From contig NZ_AJQE01000281.1 in NCBI RefSeq assembly GCF_000261685.1, forward strand, positions 1 to 44,045: a stretch of DNA of 44,045 bases, written 5' to 3'. The stretch comes from Bradyrhizobium genomosp. I (2014). GTDB lineage: Bacteria > Pseudomonadota > Alphaproteobacteria > Rhizobiales > Xanthobacteraceae. This document shows, one piece after another, positions 1 to 7,584 of the stretch; the first letter of the stretch is position 1; each line of letters starts with the position of its first letter. The position numbers were made by a program, and so were the translations under genes. The notes below the pieces were generated by a model that did not search any database, was not told where the DNA came from, and saw only the letters and a list, made by a program, of their open reading frames with translations.

Positions 1-77
1 CAGGCCCGCCGTTCCGACAGGCTCATGACGGCCTGCAGATGCGCGACCGCAGCGCGCTTGGCGGCGGGCCCTACCAT
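1..77 (-). CDS. IS3-family transposase orfB, N-terminal fragment (runs off window)
   Basis: In the -1 frame relative to orfA the reading continues as MVGPAAKRAAVAHLQAV and so on to the window edge, which is the start of an IS3 OrfB (DDE integrase subunit). Only about 25 residues are visible and the catalytic residues lie outside. It is expected to be made mainly as an OrfAB fusion through the A7 tract. Confidence 0.75.
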   Translation of the reverse strand, partial: MVGPAAKRAAVAHLQAVMSLSERRA

Positions 78-337
78 TTTTTTGAAAGAAGCTCGCGAAG
101 GGCGGCCGCATCGAGCATCTGCTCGGCCAGGAGCTTCTTCAGCTTCCCGTTCTCCTCTTCCAGCGCCCTTAACCGCTTGGCCTCGGAAACATCCATGCCG
201 CCGAATTTGGCCTTCCAATTGTAGATCGTCGCCTCGGAGATTCCATGCTTGCGAGCCAGGTCAGCCGTCTTTGCCCCGGCCTCATGCTCCTTCAGCACCG
301 CGATAATCCGCTCTTCCGTGAACCTTGCTCGCTTCAT
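71..337 (-). CDS. IS3-family transposase orfA (helix-turn-helix subunit)
   Basis: An 88-residue protein that would bind the IS ends. The N-terminus (MKRARFTEERIIAVLKEHEAG) and the helix-turn-helix region with the ISEATIYNWKAKFGG motif are typical of IS407-like OrfA, followed by a leucine-rich coiled segment used for dimerisation. I chose the ATG at 337 because it has an AGGACGGACAG ribosome site and gives the family's usual length; an in-frame ATG exists at 373. The gene ends just after the A7 slippery tract at 77-83, so a fraction of ribosomes is expected to shift by -1 into orfB. Confidence 0.88.
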   Translation of the reverse strand: MKRARFTEERIIAVLKEHEAGAKTADLARKHGISEATIYNWKAKFGGMDVSEAKRLRALEEENGKLKKLLAEQMLDAAALRELLSKKW

Positions 338-400
338 CTGTCCGTCCTTCTTCAGGCCGGACTCTAACTCCATCTGGAGGAAATACGCAGTGGCAGGTCA

Positions 401-1217
401 TTACCTTCCCAAGGTCTGGTTGGTTTCTCACTCCACGCCCGCGCCCTGTGCACTTCCTTCAGCGTCGGCATGCTTTCCGGTCGATCGCGATGTGACAACT
501 CCTCACCCCGGCCCACCGGCCTTGAAAGGCGATCCCACACCATCAGGCGCCGAGCAGCTGCTCAAATCGTGGACACATCACAAACCATCATGCAGGATCT
601 TCTCGCCCGTCCAATCGAGAGAATACCGTTAAGCTCGCACAGTCCGTTGATGAGCGCCAGTGCGCCCCGGATAACCGCGCGCCTCAAAGCCATGACCTCA
701 TGGCCTTTGTCACTCCAGGCGAGTGTGCCGCTAATGTTCGAACAGCTGATAACTGCGCCACAGGTGAGGGCTGTCTTTTTTGGCGCTTCAAATCGAAATT
801 AGCTCCTCAAAATTATCGGCGAAACGATAAAGCCTGAAGACGCTAAGAGCCACGTGGGGCCCTATCGATCGATAGGGTTCGACCTCGCACAGATTGTTTG
901 AATGTCGATCCGCAGCTCGCCGGCTGAGCTATTCAGAACAGTCCATCTAATCACGTCGAGCGCAGGTAATGCCATTGGCACGATTCGACCGAGAGTGACG
1001 CGCTGCGATTTCAACCGCGGAATTGAAGGCGCACTTTGTACGCTACGGACAGACCTTTCACTTTTATGGACCAACGTTTTAGCCAATGTTCGCCGCAGAA
1101 AATTGAGTGTCGGCCGCAGCTTGGGCAGGATGCGGCCTAGTGCAATGGATTGATTCGCTGGGAGTTTGCATTGGCCCACATGCTAGGCAAGTTTGGTTCG
1201 GAAGAAAGACGCAGGAA
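401..1217. other. Intergenic stretch without a recognisable gene
   Basis: Several open frames of 60-130 codons exist on both strands, but none has a convincing ribosome site, family motif or coding-like composition. I see no tRNA, repeat array or clear hairpin. The right part must hold the promoter of the gene at 1218. Confidence 0.5.
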
Positions 1218-4070
1218 ATGATTTACGAAGTGGGGCTTCATCCAGGTACGACGTGGCATAAGTGCGATTTGCAATGCCACACGCCACGCGACAGGGCGTG
1301 GAGCGGTTCACCCGATCTGCCAGGTGGCGAGGACGCGGCGGAGCTCGCACGACGGGCATGGGCCGAAAAGTTTATACGGGCAGCTGAAGCGGCCCGGCTG
1401 CAGGCCGTGGCCATCTCAGATCATCACGATATTTGCCTATCGGCGTATGCGTTGGAGGCAGCAGCACGACTGCAATCTAATGTTCTTGTCTTTCCGGCTG
1501 TGGAGATCACATGCTCCGACAACGCCCAATGCATTGTCATTTTCGATCCAAGCGCAACCATAGACACACAGAAACTTGCGTTGGGCGCCGCCGGCAACAT
1601 TCTCATGGCGCCAGCTTCCGACGCGAAAACTTGCGACATTCTGCCAGCTCGACAAACCGTGTCGGGCTTTGTTGAGGCAGTCCAAGGCCAGCAACATTTA
1701 CGCGATACCAGCGTGATCTTGCCTCATTTCAGTATGGAAGAGGATCACAAGAATCTTAATGAGCGGGGTCACCATCCCCGCTTCGCCAGCCTCCCGATTG
1801 ACGGCGTCTATATCGAGCGCGCCTACAGCTCTTTGGATGTAACAACCATTGAGAAAATACGCGGCAAAATCCACGATTGGGGGAAGCGACGGCGCGCCAT
1901 CCTAGCCACGGGCGACAACCGAACGGCCGACTGGAGCCGCCTGGGGGTTAACGATTGCTGGATCAAACTAGGCGAACACTCGATTGAAGCGCTCCGACAA
2001 GCATTGCTTGCCGACGAAGCCAGAATCGCCTTTGAACCGCCGACGTGCCCCACGGAATACCTGGTCGAACTTCGAGTGAAGAGCAGTCTCACCGGTCCTG
2101 CAGCCGTGACAATCAGCTTCAACGACGGCTTCAATGCCATCATCGGCGGGCGAGGCTCCGGCAAAAGCGCCTTCCTAGAATACCTGCGCTTCGGTTTGGG
2201 TCGTACTGACAAGGATTTCAATGCAAAGCTTGATCCCGAGCAAAGCCGCGAAGCCAAGCTCATCAGCGAAACCTTGGCGGGCGACGGTTACGTCGAGGTC
2301 GTCCTCGAACGGGAAGGCGTCCGAGAGACATGGAGGAGAGTCCTTTCGAATAGTGAGATCATAACGGTTGCTGTGGGGGAGCGGACGCTTCAACTGACAA
2401 CGAGCGTCACGCGGGAGAGGTTCCGATCAAGAGCATTCCGGCAGAAGGGTCTCTCAAGCACGATGAATGATCCGGCTACTGCATCGGATCAGATTACAAA
2501 TATCGCCGCTGCCGAAGAGATAGACCAGCGGCGGACCATCGACCGAGACATTGAAAACACGCAACGCAGCGTCGGCGCGGCCCTTATTAACCTGGTGGCG
2601 CTTTGGAAATCCCGGGTCGACCTTAGACAGACAACCGAGAAGGTGGCGGATCTCAGGGCGCGCATTGCTGCGCTGACGAAACGGCTCGAGGATGAGGGCC
2701 TGTCGGCGGCGGCCTTACGCACGATTGAGGAACGTCCGAAGTACGGACGTGCAGGCGAGTACATCGCAACAGTGGGCAGCCAAGCAGAGCACGCAAGGGC
2801 ACAACTCGACGAGCTTGAGGCGATTGCTGTGACCGCCGAAGTAGCAGCATACGAGGGCGCCGCCGATTTCGAAGAAGTTAGCGAATTGCAACAAGCCGTC
2901 GTTGAGGCGAAAGCTATGCTGACGTCCTCGCTTTCGTCAGCGCAGGCAGCTCTCAAGCTACTTGCAACTAAACAAAATGACGCCAAAGAACGCTTCGCTG
3001 CTAAGCGAGATGCCTTCCTGTTGACGTACACCGCCGCGGTCGAGGAGCAGAGCAAACACAGCAATCTTGTCGATGAGGTCGCTCGCCTAAATACCGAGCT
3101 TCAAACCGCGGAGGCGTCGCAGGTAAAGGCGAGGAGCGCTGGCCAGACCCATGTTAACGCCGAAAGAAACTACCGGGATGCGCTCGAGAGTTTAGACGGG
3201 TTAATCGAACGGCGGCGAGCGATCTTGAAGGCAGCGGCCGACAAGGTTGCGGGAAGATCAAGTAATATGTTGAGAGCCCGACTAAAGAGAGATCGCATGC
3301 CGGCGCAATATCTCGCTGCCCTATATAAGCTCTTTGAGGGTTCAGGCACCCAATCAGTTGAGGAAAGCTGCACCGATTGGATTAAGGCTATCCTCGAGGC
3401 AGACGAAAATAAAGGCTGGGCGAAACTGCGACAGCGGTTCTTGGACCTGTATGAGACCAAAATCATGGCCGGGTCACCGCCGGAGGCAAGCGATGGACTG
3501 CTCTCCTCACTACAGGCAGTCATTTTCAACGGCAGCCGACAACTGACGGATCGTCAGCGTAGACGCATCTATCAAAGTCTGGCGGACCCCGTAGTTGCAG
3601 GAATAGTGGCCGCGGCGCCGAATGACGCCATCAACATGTCCTATGTTGATGAGGGCAGAGCGATAGATTTCAAAATGGCTTCGCCTGGTCAGCAGGCATC
3701 AGCTTTATTGGAGCTATTGCTCAAGCAATCCGCGGGGACTCTGATCATCGATCAGCCGGAAGACGACCTTGACAACCGCGTGATCATGCGAATCGTTGAG
3801 CTGTTACGAACCTCGAAATCGACCCGCCAGCTCATATTCACGACGCACAATGCCAACATCGTCGTCAACGGGGATGCCGATAAGATCGTCGCACTAAAGT
3901 CGCCTGAGCCCTCGTCAATCCCGAACAACAACGCCCCTCGCGTGCAGCTCGATTGCGACGGGGCGATCGAGACGCCTGCGGTCAGCGAGACTATAACATC
4001 GATCATGGAGGGCGGGCGGGAAGCGTTTGATCTTAGGAGCCGCAAGTACCGATTTGATTTTTATTCTTGA
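1218..4070 (+). CDS. TrlF-family protein: PHP phosphoesterase domain fused to SMC-like ATPase
   Basis: A 950-residue protein. Residues 1 to about 110 carry PHP-type metal-binding motifs: DLQCHT with H21, the acidic/histidine run D68-H69-H70-D71, and E96 in the VEIT strand. Then come a Walker A motif GGRGSGKS (310-317), a long charged coiled-coil-like middle (about 440-690), an ABC/SMC-like signature SPGQQAS (near 822) and Walker B LIIDQPEDDLD (from 842), followed by an H-loop-like TTHN. This order matches TrlF-type PHP-ATPases, which are typically found in accessory and defence regions; their substrate is unknown to me. I chose the ATG at 1218 (AGGA just upstream) because the conserved GLHPGTTWHKCDLQ starts there; an in-frame ATG at 1107 gives 37 extra unconserved-looking residues. 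The gene stands alone, upstream of the operon at 4758. Confidence 0.85.
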   Translation: MIYEVGLHPGTTWHKCDLQCHTPRDRAWSGSPDLPGGEDAAELARRAWAEKFIRAAEAARLQAVAISDHHDICLSAYALEAAARLQSNVLVFPAVEITCSDNAQCIVIFDPSATIDTQKLALGAAGNILMAPASDAKTCDILPARQTVSGFVEAVQGQQHLRDTSVILPHFSMEEDHKNLNERGHHPRFASLPIDGVYIERAYSSLDVTTIEKIRGKIHDWGKRRRAILATGDNRTADWSRLGVNDCWIKLGEHSIEALRQALLADEARIAFEPPTCPTEYLVELRVKSSLTGPAAVTISFNDGFNAIIGGRGSGKSAFLEYLRFGLGRTDKDFNAKLDPEQSREAKLISETLAGDGYVEVVLEREGVRETWRRVLSNSEIITVAVGERTLQLTTSVTRERFRSRAFRQKGLSSTMNDPATASDQITNIAAAEEIDQRRTIDRDIENTQRSVGAALINLVALWKSRVDLRQTTEKVADLRARIAALTKRLEDEGLSAAALRTIEERPKYGRAGEYIATVGSQAEHARAQLDELEAIAVTAEVAAYEGAADFEEVSELQQAVVEAKAMLTSSLSSAQAALKLLATKQNDAKERFAAKRDAFLLTYTAAVEEQSKHSNLVDEVARLNTELQTAEASQVKARSAGQTHVNAERNYRDALESLDGLIERRRAILKAAADKVAGRSSNMLRARLKRDRMPAQYLAALYKLFEGSGTQSVEESCTDWIKAILEADENKGWAKLRQRFLDLYETKIMAGSPPEASDGLLSSLQAVIFNGSRQLTDRQRRRIYQSLADPVVAGIVAAAPNDAINMSYVDEGRAIDFKMASPGQQASALLELLLKQSAGTLIIDQPEDDLDNRVIMRIVELLRTSKSTRQLIFTTHNANIVVNGDADKIVALKSPEPSSIPNNNAPRVQLDCDGAIETPAVSETITSIMEGGREAFDLRSRKYRFDFYS

Positions 4071-4081
4071 ATCTCGAATAG

Positions 4082-4112
4082 GTGCCGCAGTTACAACCTT
4101 AGTTGTTGGCAC
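4082..4112 (+). terminator. Weak hairpin downstream of the PHP-ATPase gene
   Basis: GTGCC (4082-4086) pairs with GGCAC (4108-4112) and ACAAC (4093-4097) with GTTGT (4102-4106). The hairpin begins 11 bases after the stop codon. No U-tract follows, so intrinsic termination is uncertain. Confidence 0.3.
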
Positions 4113-4757
4113 TTCCCTCCACTCCCCTGAACGCGAGCGCCAATAAAGAAGTGCAAGCTGACCATGTCCCTTCAGATCGGCAGGCGCCGAAACGAATGCG
4201 TCACGCGCATAGTGCTGGGTCGATTGCGGTCACGCCAAGACGGAGCTGTTGGCGCGACGAAGCAGACTCATCCTAGATCGCTGGCGTCTCCGGGGTGCCG
4301 GGCCCACGTCCTTCGAAAGGTTTCGGCCGATTTGTGGCTGCGCTGAGCTCCCAGAATTCGGCAGTACAATTGTCATTCACGGTCGATTGGGACTTGCCAC
4401 CCGGGGCTACGACCTCGCGCTTCGGCAGGCCTCTCGGAGCGAGCACAATCCGGCGATCGATGAGCAGGAAAAAATCGCTTTAAGAAGCACATAGATTATC
4501 GAAAGGCCTGCCGATCGCGAAAAGTGGAAGCCCAACAGCTGTTCGATGCGGCTCGCGGGCGACCGGTGGACCAAATCCGCGACCACCAAATCCGCGACCG
4601 AAGCTCCCTGGTTGGGCGGAGCTTCCATGAAGACGACCTGCTTCTGAACGCGCGGCGCGCTCGTCACGTCCGGGTGTCTCCCTCGCCAGCGCCCTGGATT
4701 CAGGCTTTGGGCAAGCTGTGTTATTCATCGAATGCGTCGCTTCACCGTCCTTAAATT
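4113..4757. other. Intergenic stretch, probably holding the operon promoter
   Basis: No convincing gene. Open frames here lack ribosome sites and family motifs. It contains one tandem duplication of a 15-base unit at 4570-4599. The promoter of the following operon should lie near the right end, but I cannot assign -35 and -10 boxes with confidence. Confidence 0.45.
4570..4599. repeat. Two tandem copies of a 15-base unit
   Basis: The unit ACCAAATCCGCGACC occurs twice back to back with no mismatch. It is about 160 bases upstream of the first operon gene. It may be a simple duplication or a paired regulator site; nothing else supports either. Confidence 0.6.
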
Positions 4758-5054
4758 ATGCGTGAAGAAGCGCAAAAGATCCTGTTCGACCTGCCTTCCG
4801 ATCGCTCACGGCGTCTAAGGTGGGCTTCTCTTTTTACGGGTGCGGATTGCCTTCGAAAACTCGCCGCCTGGCCGAAAGACGATCTCCCAGAGATAGCGGT
4901 TGCCGTCGCACACGAGCTGAAGCCTTTGGCCGAGCGGACTCCCCGATGCTCTGCGGACACCCTCATCTCGATCGACGCCGCCCTTCTCGTCCTTCGTCGT
5001 CTTATCCCATTTCCCTATGGATTCTTGAGAAATACTCTCGAAATCGGCGAGTAG
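4758..5054 (+). CDS. Small helical protein of unknown function, first gene of the AAA+/radical SAM/helicase operon
   Basis: A 98-residue protein I do not recognise. It is soluble, apparently alpha-helical and rich in Leu, Ala and Arg, with no signal peptide, membrane segment or metal motif. It is called because it lies 43 bases upstream of the ClpB-like gene on the same strand and its composition resembles its neighbours. There is no clear ribosome site before the ATG, so translation may be leaderless or the start may be wrong. It could be an adaptor or regulator of the AAA+ protein, but that rests only on position. Confidence 0.5.
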   Translation: MREEAQKILFDLPSDRSRRLRWASLFTGADCLRKLAAWPKDDLPEIAVAVAHELKPLAERTPRCSADTLISIDAALLVLRRLIPFPYGFLRNTLEIGE

Positions 5055-5097
5055 GACGGCTTATAGTCGCGCGGTACGCGTCCAAGGGGGCTTCTCG

Positions 5098-6927
5098 GTG
5101 CACGACAGTTCGGTGGAAAAAGCCAGATGGCTCCGCGATTTGCTGCGCTTTTTGCCTCTGCGCAGCCAATTCGTGCTCTCCGGCAATACGCGGGACCTTC
5201 AGATCTACGAGGTCAGTCCGGGCGAGTTCACCGCAGCGCCGCTATCGAGGGTCCTGCCGGACGTTTTAAAGGCAGCTGGTTATGGGCGGATCGCATGGTT
5301 CGATCTCCTGAACGGATTTCGGAACGTCGAGCCGGCCGACGGAAGCTACCTCACTCAACTGGGTCTAGTGCCGACTGCTGGCACAGCGGCGGGCGGGATC
5401 GATCTGTTGTCGACGACGCTCGAACGGCACGTCATGGCGGAAGGCCAGCCCTCCGCCCTCATCGTCGACTTTGCCTCAAGACTGGTCGCGCGAAACGATG
5501 CCTTATCACCTGCCGAGCACCAGCTTTTCTCCCGGGCGTTGATCCTGTCTCATGCGGCGCGGGCGCGTCCGGCGGGTGATAAGCGGCTACCCTTCTTCAA
5601 TACGGTCGTCTGGGTCGTCGACAAGGAGGGTGACCTGCCCGATTGGTTCCTGATCGGAAACCCGAAAATCAGGCATGTGCCCATCGGGCGACCGGATCAT
5701 CTTGCGAGAAGGAGCATGATCCGCTCCCTTGTCCGAAGTCTACCTGGCGCGCAGAATGCGGATCAATCCGACCTAGAAAAGTGTACTCAAGGATTCGTGG
5801 ACGAGACTGAAGGGCTTCAGTTGCTCGACGTCAGCGCGGTCGCGCAGCTCGCCCGCAGCGAAGGCGTGCAGTTCGATCGGATCGGGGATGCCGTCCGGCG
5901 CTTCAAAGTGGGCGTGACTGAGGATCCCTGGCGCAAGATCAGTCGCGACAAGATCAATTCGGGTGAAGAATTCGTCAGACGCCGCGTCAAGGGACAGTCT
6001 CACGCAGTCACGCATATGCTCGATATTGTCAAGCGGGCGGTGACGGGGATCGGACAATCGCCGCGCGGCGGTCGGCCAAGAGGTGTCGTCTTTCTTGCCG
6101 GGCCGACCGGCGTCGGCAAGACGGAACTCGCCAAGACCATCACCAGCCTGCTTTTCGGCGATGAATCTGCGTATATCCGCTTCGACATGTCGGAGTTCAG
6201 TGCCGAGCACTCGGACCAGCGGCTGATCGGGGCACCGCCCGGCTATATCGGGTATGACGTCGGAGGCGAGCTCACGAACGCGATCCGTGAAAAGCCGTTC
6301 AGCGTCGTTCTGTTCGACGAGATCGAAAAGGCCCATCCGAGGATTCTAGACAAGTTCCTGCAAGTCCTCGACGACGGCGTCCTCACCTCGGGACGAGGCG
6401 ATCGTGTCTATTTCTCCGAAGCCTTCATTGTCTTCACCTCGAATTTGGGCATCTACGTACCGGGGCCATCTGGTGAGAGGATTGCCAACGTCACACCCGA
6501 AGAGACCTTCGAAGGCGTGCGGAGAAAGGTCCGAAGCGAGATCGAAAAGCACTTCAAACAGGTACTCAACCGGCCCGAGATATTGAACCGGATCGGAGAG
6601 AACGTCATCGTTTTCGACTTCATCCGGCCCGAGGTTGCCAACGATATATTCGATCAGATGGTCGACAACCTGCTCAGGGACGTTAAATCGCTCGGCTACG
6701 GCGTGACTTTGACCGGAGCTGCCCGCGAAGTCCTTCGCGGCCTGTGCCTTTCTGATCTTTCAAACGGCGGCCGCGGCATCCGCAATCAGGTTGAATCTCA
6801 CCTTATCAACCCGCTGTCTCGCAGTCTCTTCGATCGCGGAGCGCAAGCCGGACACAGATACAGGATTGAACAGATTCGAGCTGGGCCATCGACCACGATC
6901 GATCTCGTGAGCGAGCAGTCCCCATGA
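5098..6927 (+). CDS. ClpB-like AAA+ ATPase with a degenerate N-terminal domain
   Basis: A 609-residue protein. The C-terminal half is a clear Clp/HSP100 second-ring (D2-type) AAA+ module: Walker A GPTGVGKT (335-342), pore-loop GYIGY (382-386) in the APPGYIGYD context, Walker B with D407/E408 (LFDEIEKAH), sensor-1 TSNLG, and a sensor-2 GGRGIR near the C-terminal small domain. The first 300 residues replace the usual Clp N-domain and first ring; they show fragments reminiscent of an AAA fold (FVLSGNTRD) but no Walker motifs. The start is GTG at 5098, set by a strong AAGGGGG ribosome site 7 bases upstream. No ClpP-binding loop was recognised, so a remodelling or unfoldase role is more likely than proteolysis. 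The last codons overlap the next gene by ATGA, implying translational coupling. Confidence 0.85.
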   Translation: MHDSSVEKARWLRDLLRFLPLRSQFVLSGNTRDLQIYEVSPGEFTAAPLSRVLPDVLKAAGYGRIAWFDLLNGFRNVEPADGSYLTQLGLVPTAGTAAGGIDLLSTTLERHVMAEGQPSALIVDFASRLVARNDALSPAEHQLFSRALILSHAARARPAGDKRLPFFNTVVWVVDKEGDLPDWFLIGNPKIRHVPIGRPDHLARRSMIRSLVRSLPGAQNADQSDLEKCTQGFVDETEGLQLLDVSAVAQLARSEGVQFDRIGDAVRRFKVGVTEDPWRKISRDKINSGEEFVRRRVKGQSHAVTHMLDIVKRAVTGIGQSPRGGRPRGVVFLAGPTGVGKTELAKTITSLLFGDESAYIRFDMSEFSAEHSDQRLIGAPPGYIGYDVGGELTNAIREKPFSVVLFDEIEKAHPRILDKFLQVLDDGVLTSGRGDRVYFSEAFIVFTSNLGIYVPGPSGERIANVTPEETFEGVRRKVRSEIEKHFKQVLNRPEILNRIGENVIVFDFIRPEVANDIFDQMVDNLLRDVKSLGYGVTLTGAAREVLRGLCLSDLSNGGRGIRNQVESHLINPLSRSLFDRGAQAGHRYRIEQIRAGPSTTIDLVSEQSP

Positions 6928-7574
6928 GGATGGTCAATCTGTCGCGCATCCATTTCCCGGTCACAACGTTGGGGCCCGGCCGAAGGATCGGGATCTGGTT
7001 TCAAGGCTGTTCGATCCGGTGCCCAGGATGCATCTCCATGGACACCTGGGCGCACGGACGAGGAACGACGACCATAGAGGAAGTCGTCGAGGCAGTCTCG
7101 CCATGGCTTTCCACCGCCGACGGGATCACGATTTCGGGTGGCGAGCCCTTCGATCAGCGCGAGGCTTTGTTCGATCTTCTGGCACGACTTAGAACTCGAA
7201 CCAAGGCGGACATCCTGGTCTTTACCGGCTACCCGTGGACCGCGATCTGCGAAGCGCTGGCCACATCGCCATCTCTTATCGACGCGGTCGTTTCCGGGCC
7301 GTTCGATATCGATGACAAGCAAACCCTCGCGCTTCGTGGCAGCGACAATCAGGAGCTGCACCTCATGACGCCCCTGGGCCGCGCTCGGTTCGCGAGTTTC
7401 GACCGGCCGATCGACGAAAGAGACCGCACCTTCGACGTCATGTTCGACGATAATGGCGACGTCTGGCTTGCGGGCATTCCGGCTCGCGGCGACTTCCGGC
7501 GCCTGCGAAATATGCTCGAAGGCGGCGGATCGACGCTGGGAATTTCGGAAGATACACGTTTCCTTTCGGTTTAG
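6924..7574 (+). CDS. Radical SAM enzyme, NrdG/glycyl-radical-activase-like
   Basis: A 216-residue protein. C29, C33 and C36 form the CX3CX2C cluster that binds the S-adenosylmethionine-reducing 4Fe-4S centre, and SGGEPF (71-76) is the SAM-contacting motif. The segment with SGPF followed by LRGSDNQ resembles the C-terminal part of NrdG, the activase of anaerobic ribonucleotide reductase. The size fits the small activase class. No NrdD or other glycyl-radical enzyme lies in the window, so the target is unknown; the operon partners are the obvious candidates. The start overlaps the upstream stop (ATGA); a second ATG two codons later is also possible. Oxygen sensitivity is expected for this class. 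Confidence 0.85.
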   Translation: MRMVNLSRIHFPVTTLGPGRRIGIWFQGCSIRCPGCISMDTWAHGRGTTTIEEVVEAVSPWLSTADGITISGGEPFDQREALFDLLARLRTRTKADILVFTGYPWTAICEALATSPSLIDAVVSGPFDIDDKQTLALRGSDNQELHLMTPLGRARFASFDRPIDERDRTFDVMFDDNGDVWLAGIPARGDFRRLRNMLEGGGSTLGISEDTRFLSV

Positions 7575-7584
7575 AATTTTGCTC

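Larger units (their letters stand above)
1..400 (-). mobile_element. IS3-family (IS407-like) element, left end, truncated by window edge
   Basis: The minus strand begins at 400 with TGACCTGCC, the type of terminal sequence seen in the IS407 group of IS3, followed by an orfA and the start of an orfB that runs off the window at position 1. OrfA and orfB overlap at an A7 tract, the usual IS3 frameshift arrangement. Bases 401-404 (ttac) would be one copy of a 4-bp target duplication, but the other end is outside the window, so this cannot be confirmed. The terminal repeat is assigned from memory of the family. Confidence 0.8.

Noticed and set aside
970..1190. Sigma-54 promoter upstream of the PHP-ATPase
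   Set aside because: TTGGCACGATTCGACC has a good -24 box but lacks the TTGC -12 element at the right spacing.
2489..3064. 191-codon minus-strand frame
   Set aside because: Shadow of the PHP-ATPase coiled-coil region in a GC-rich genome.
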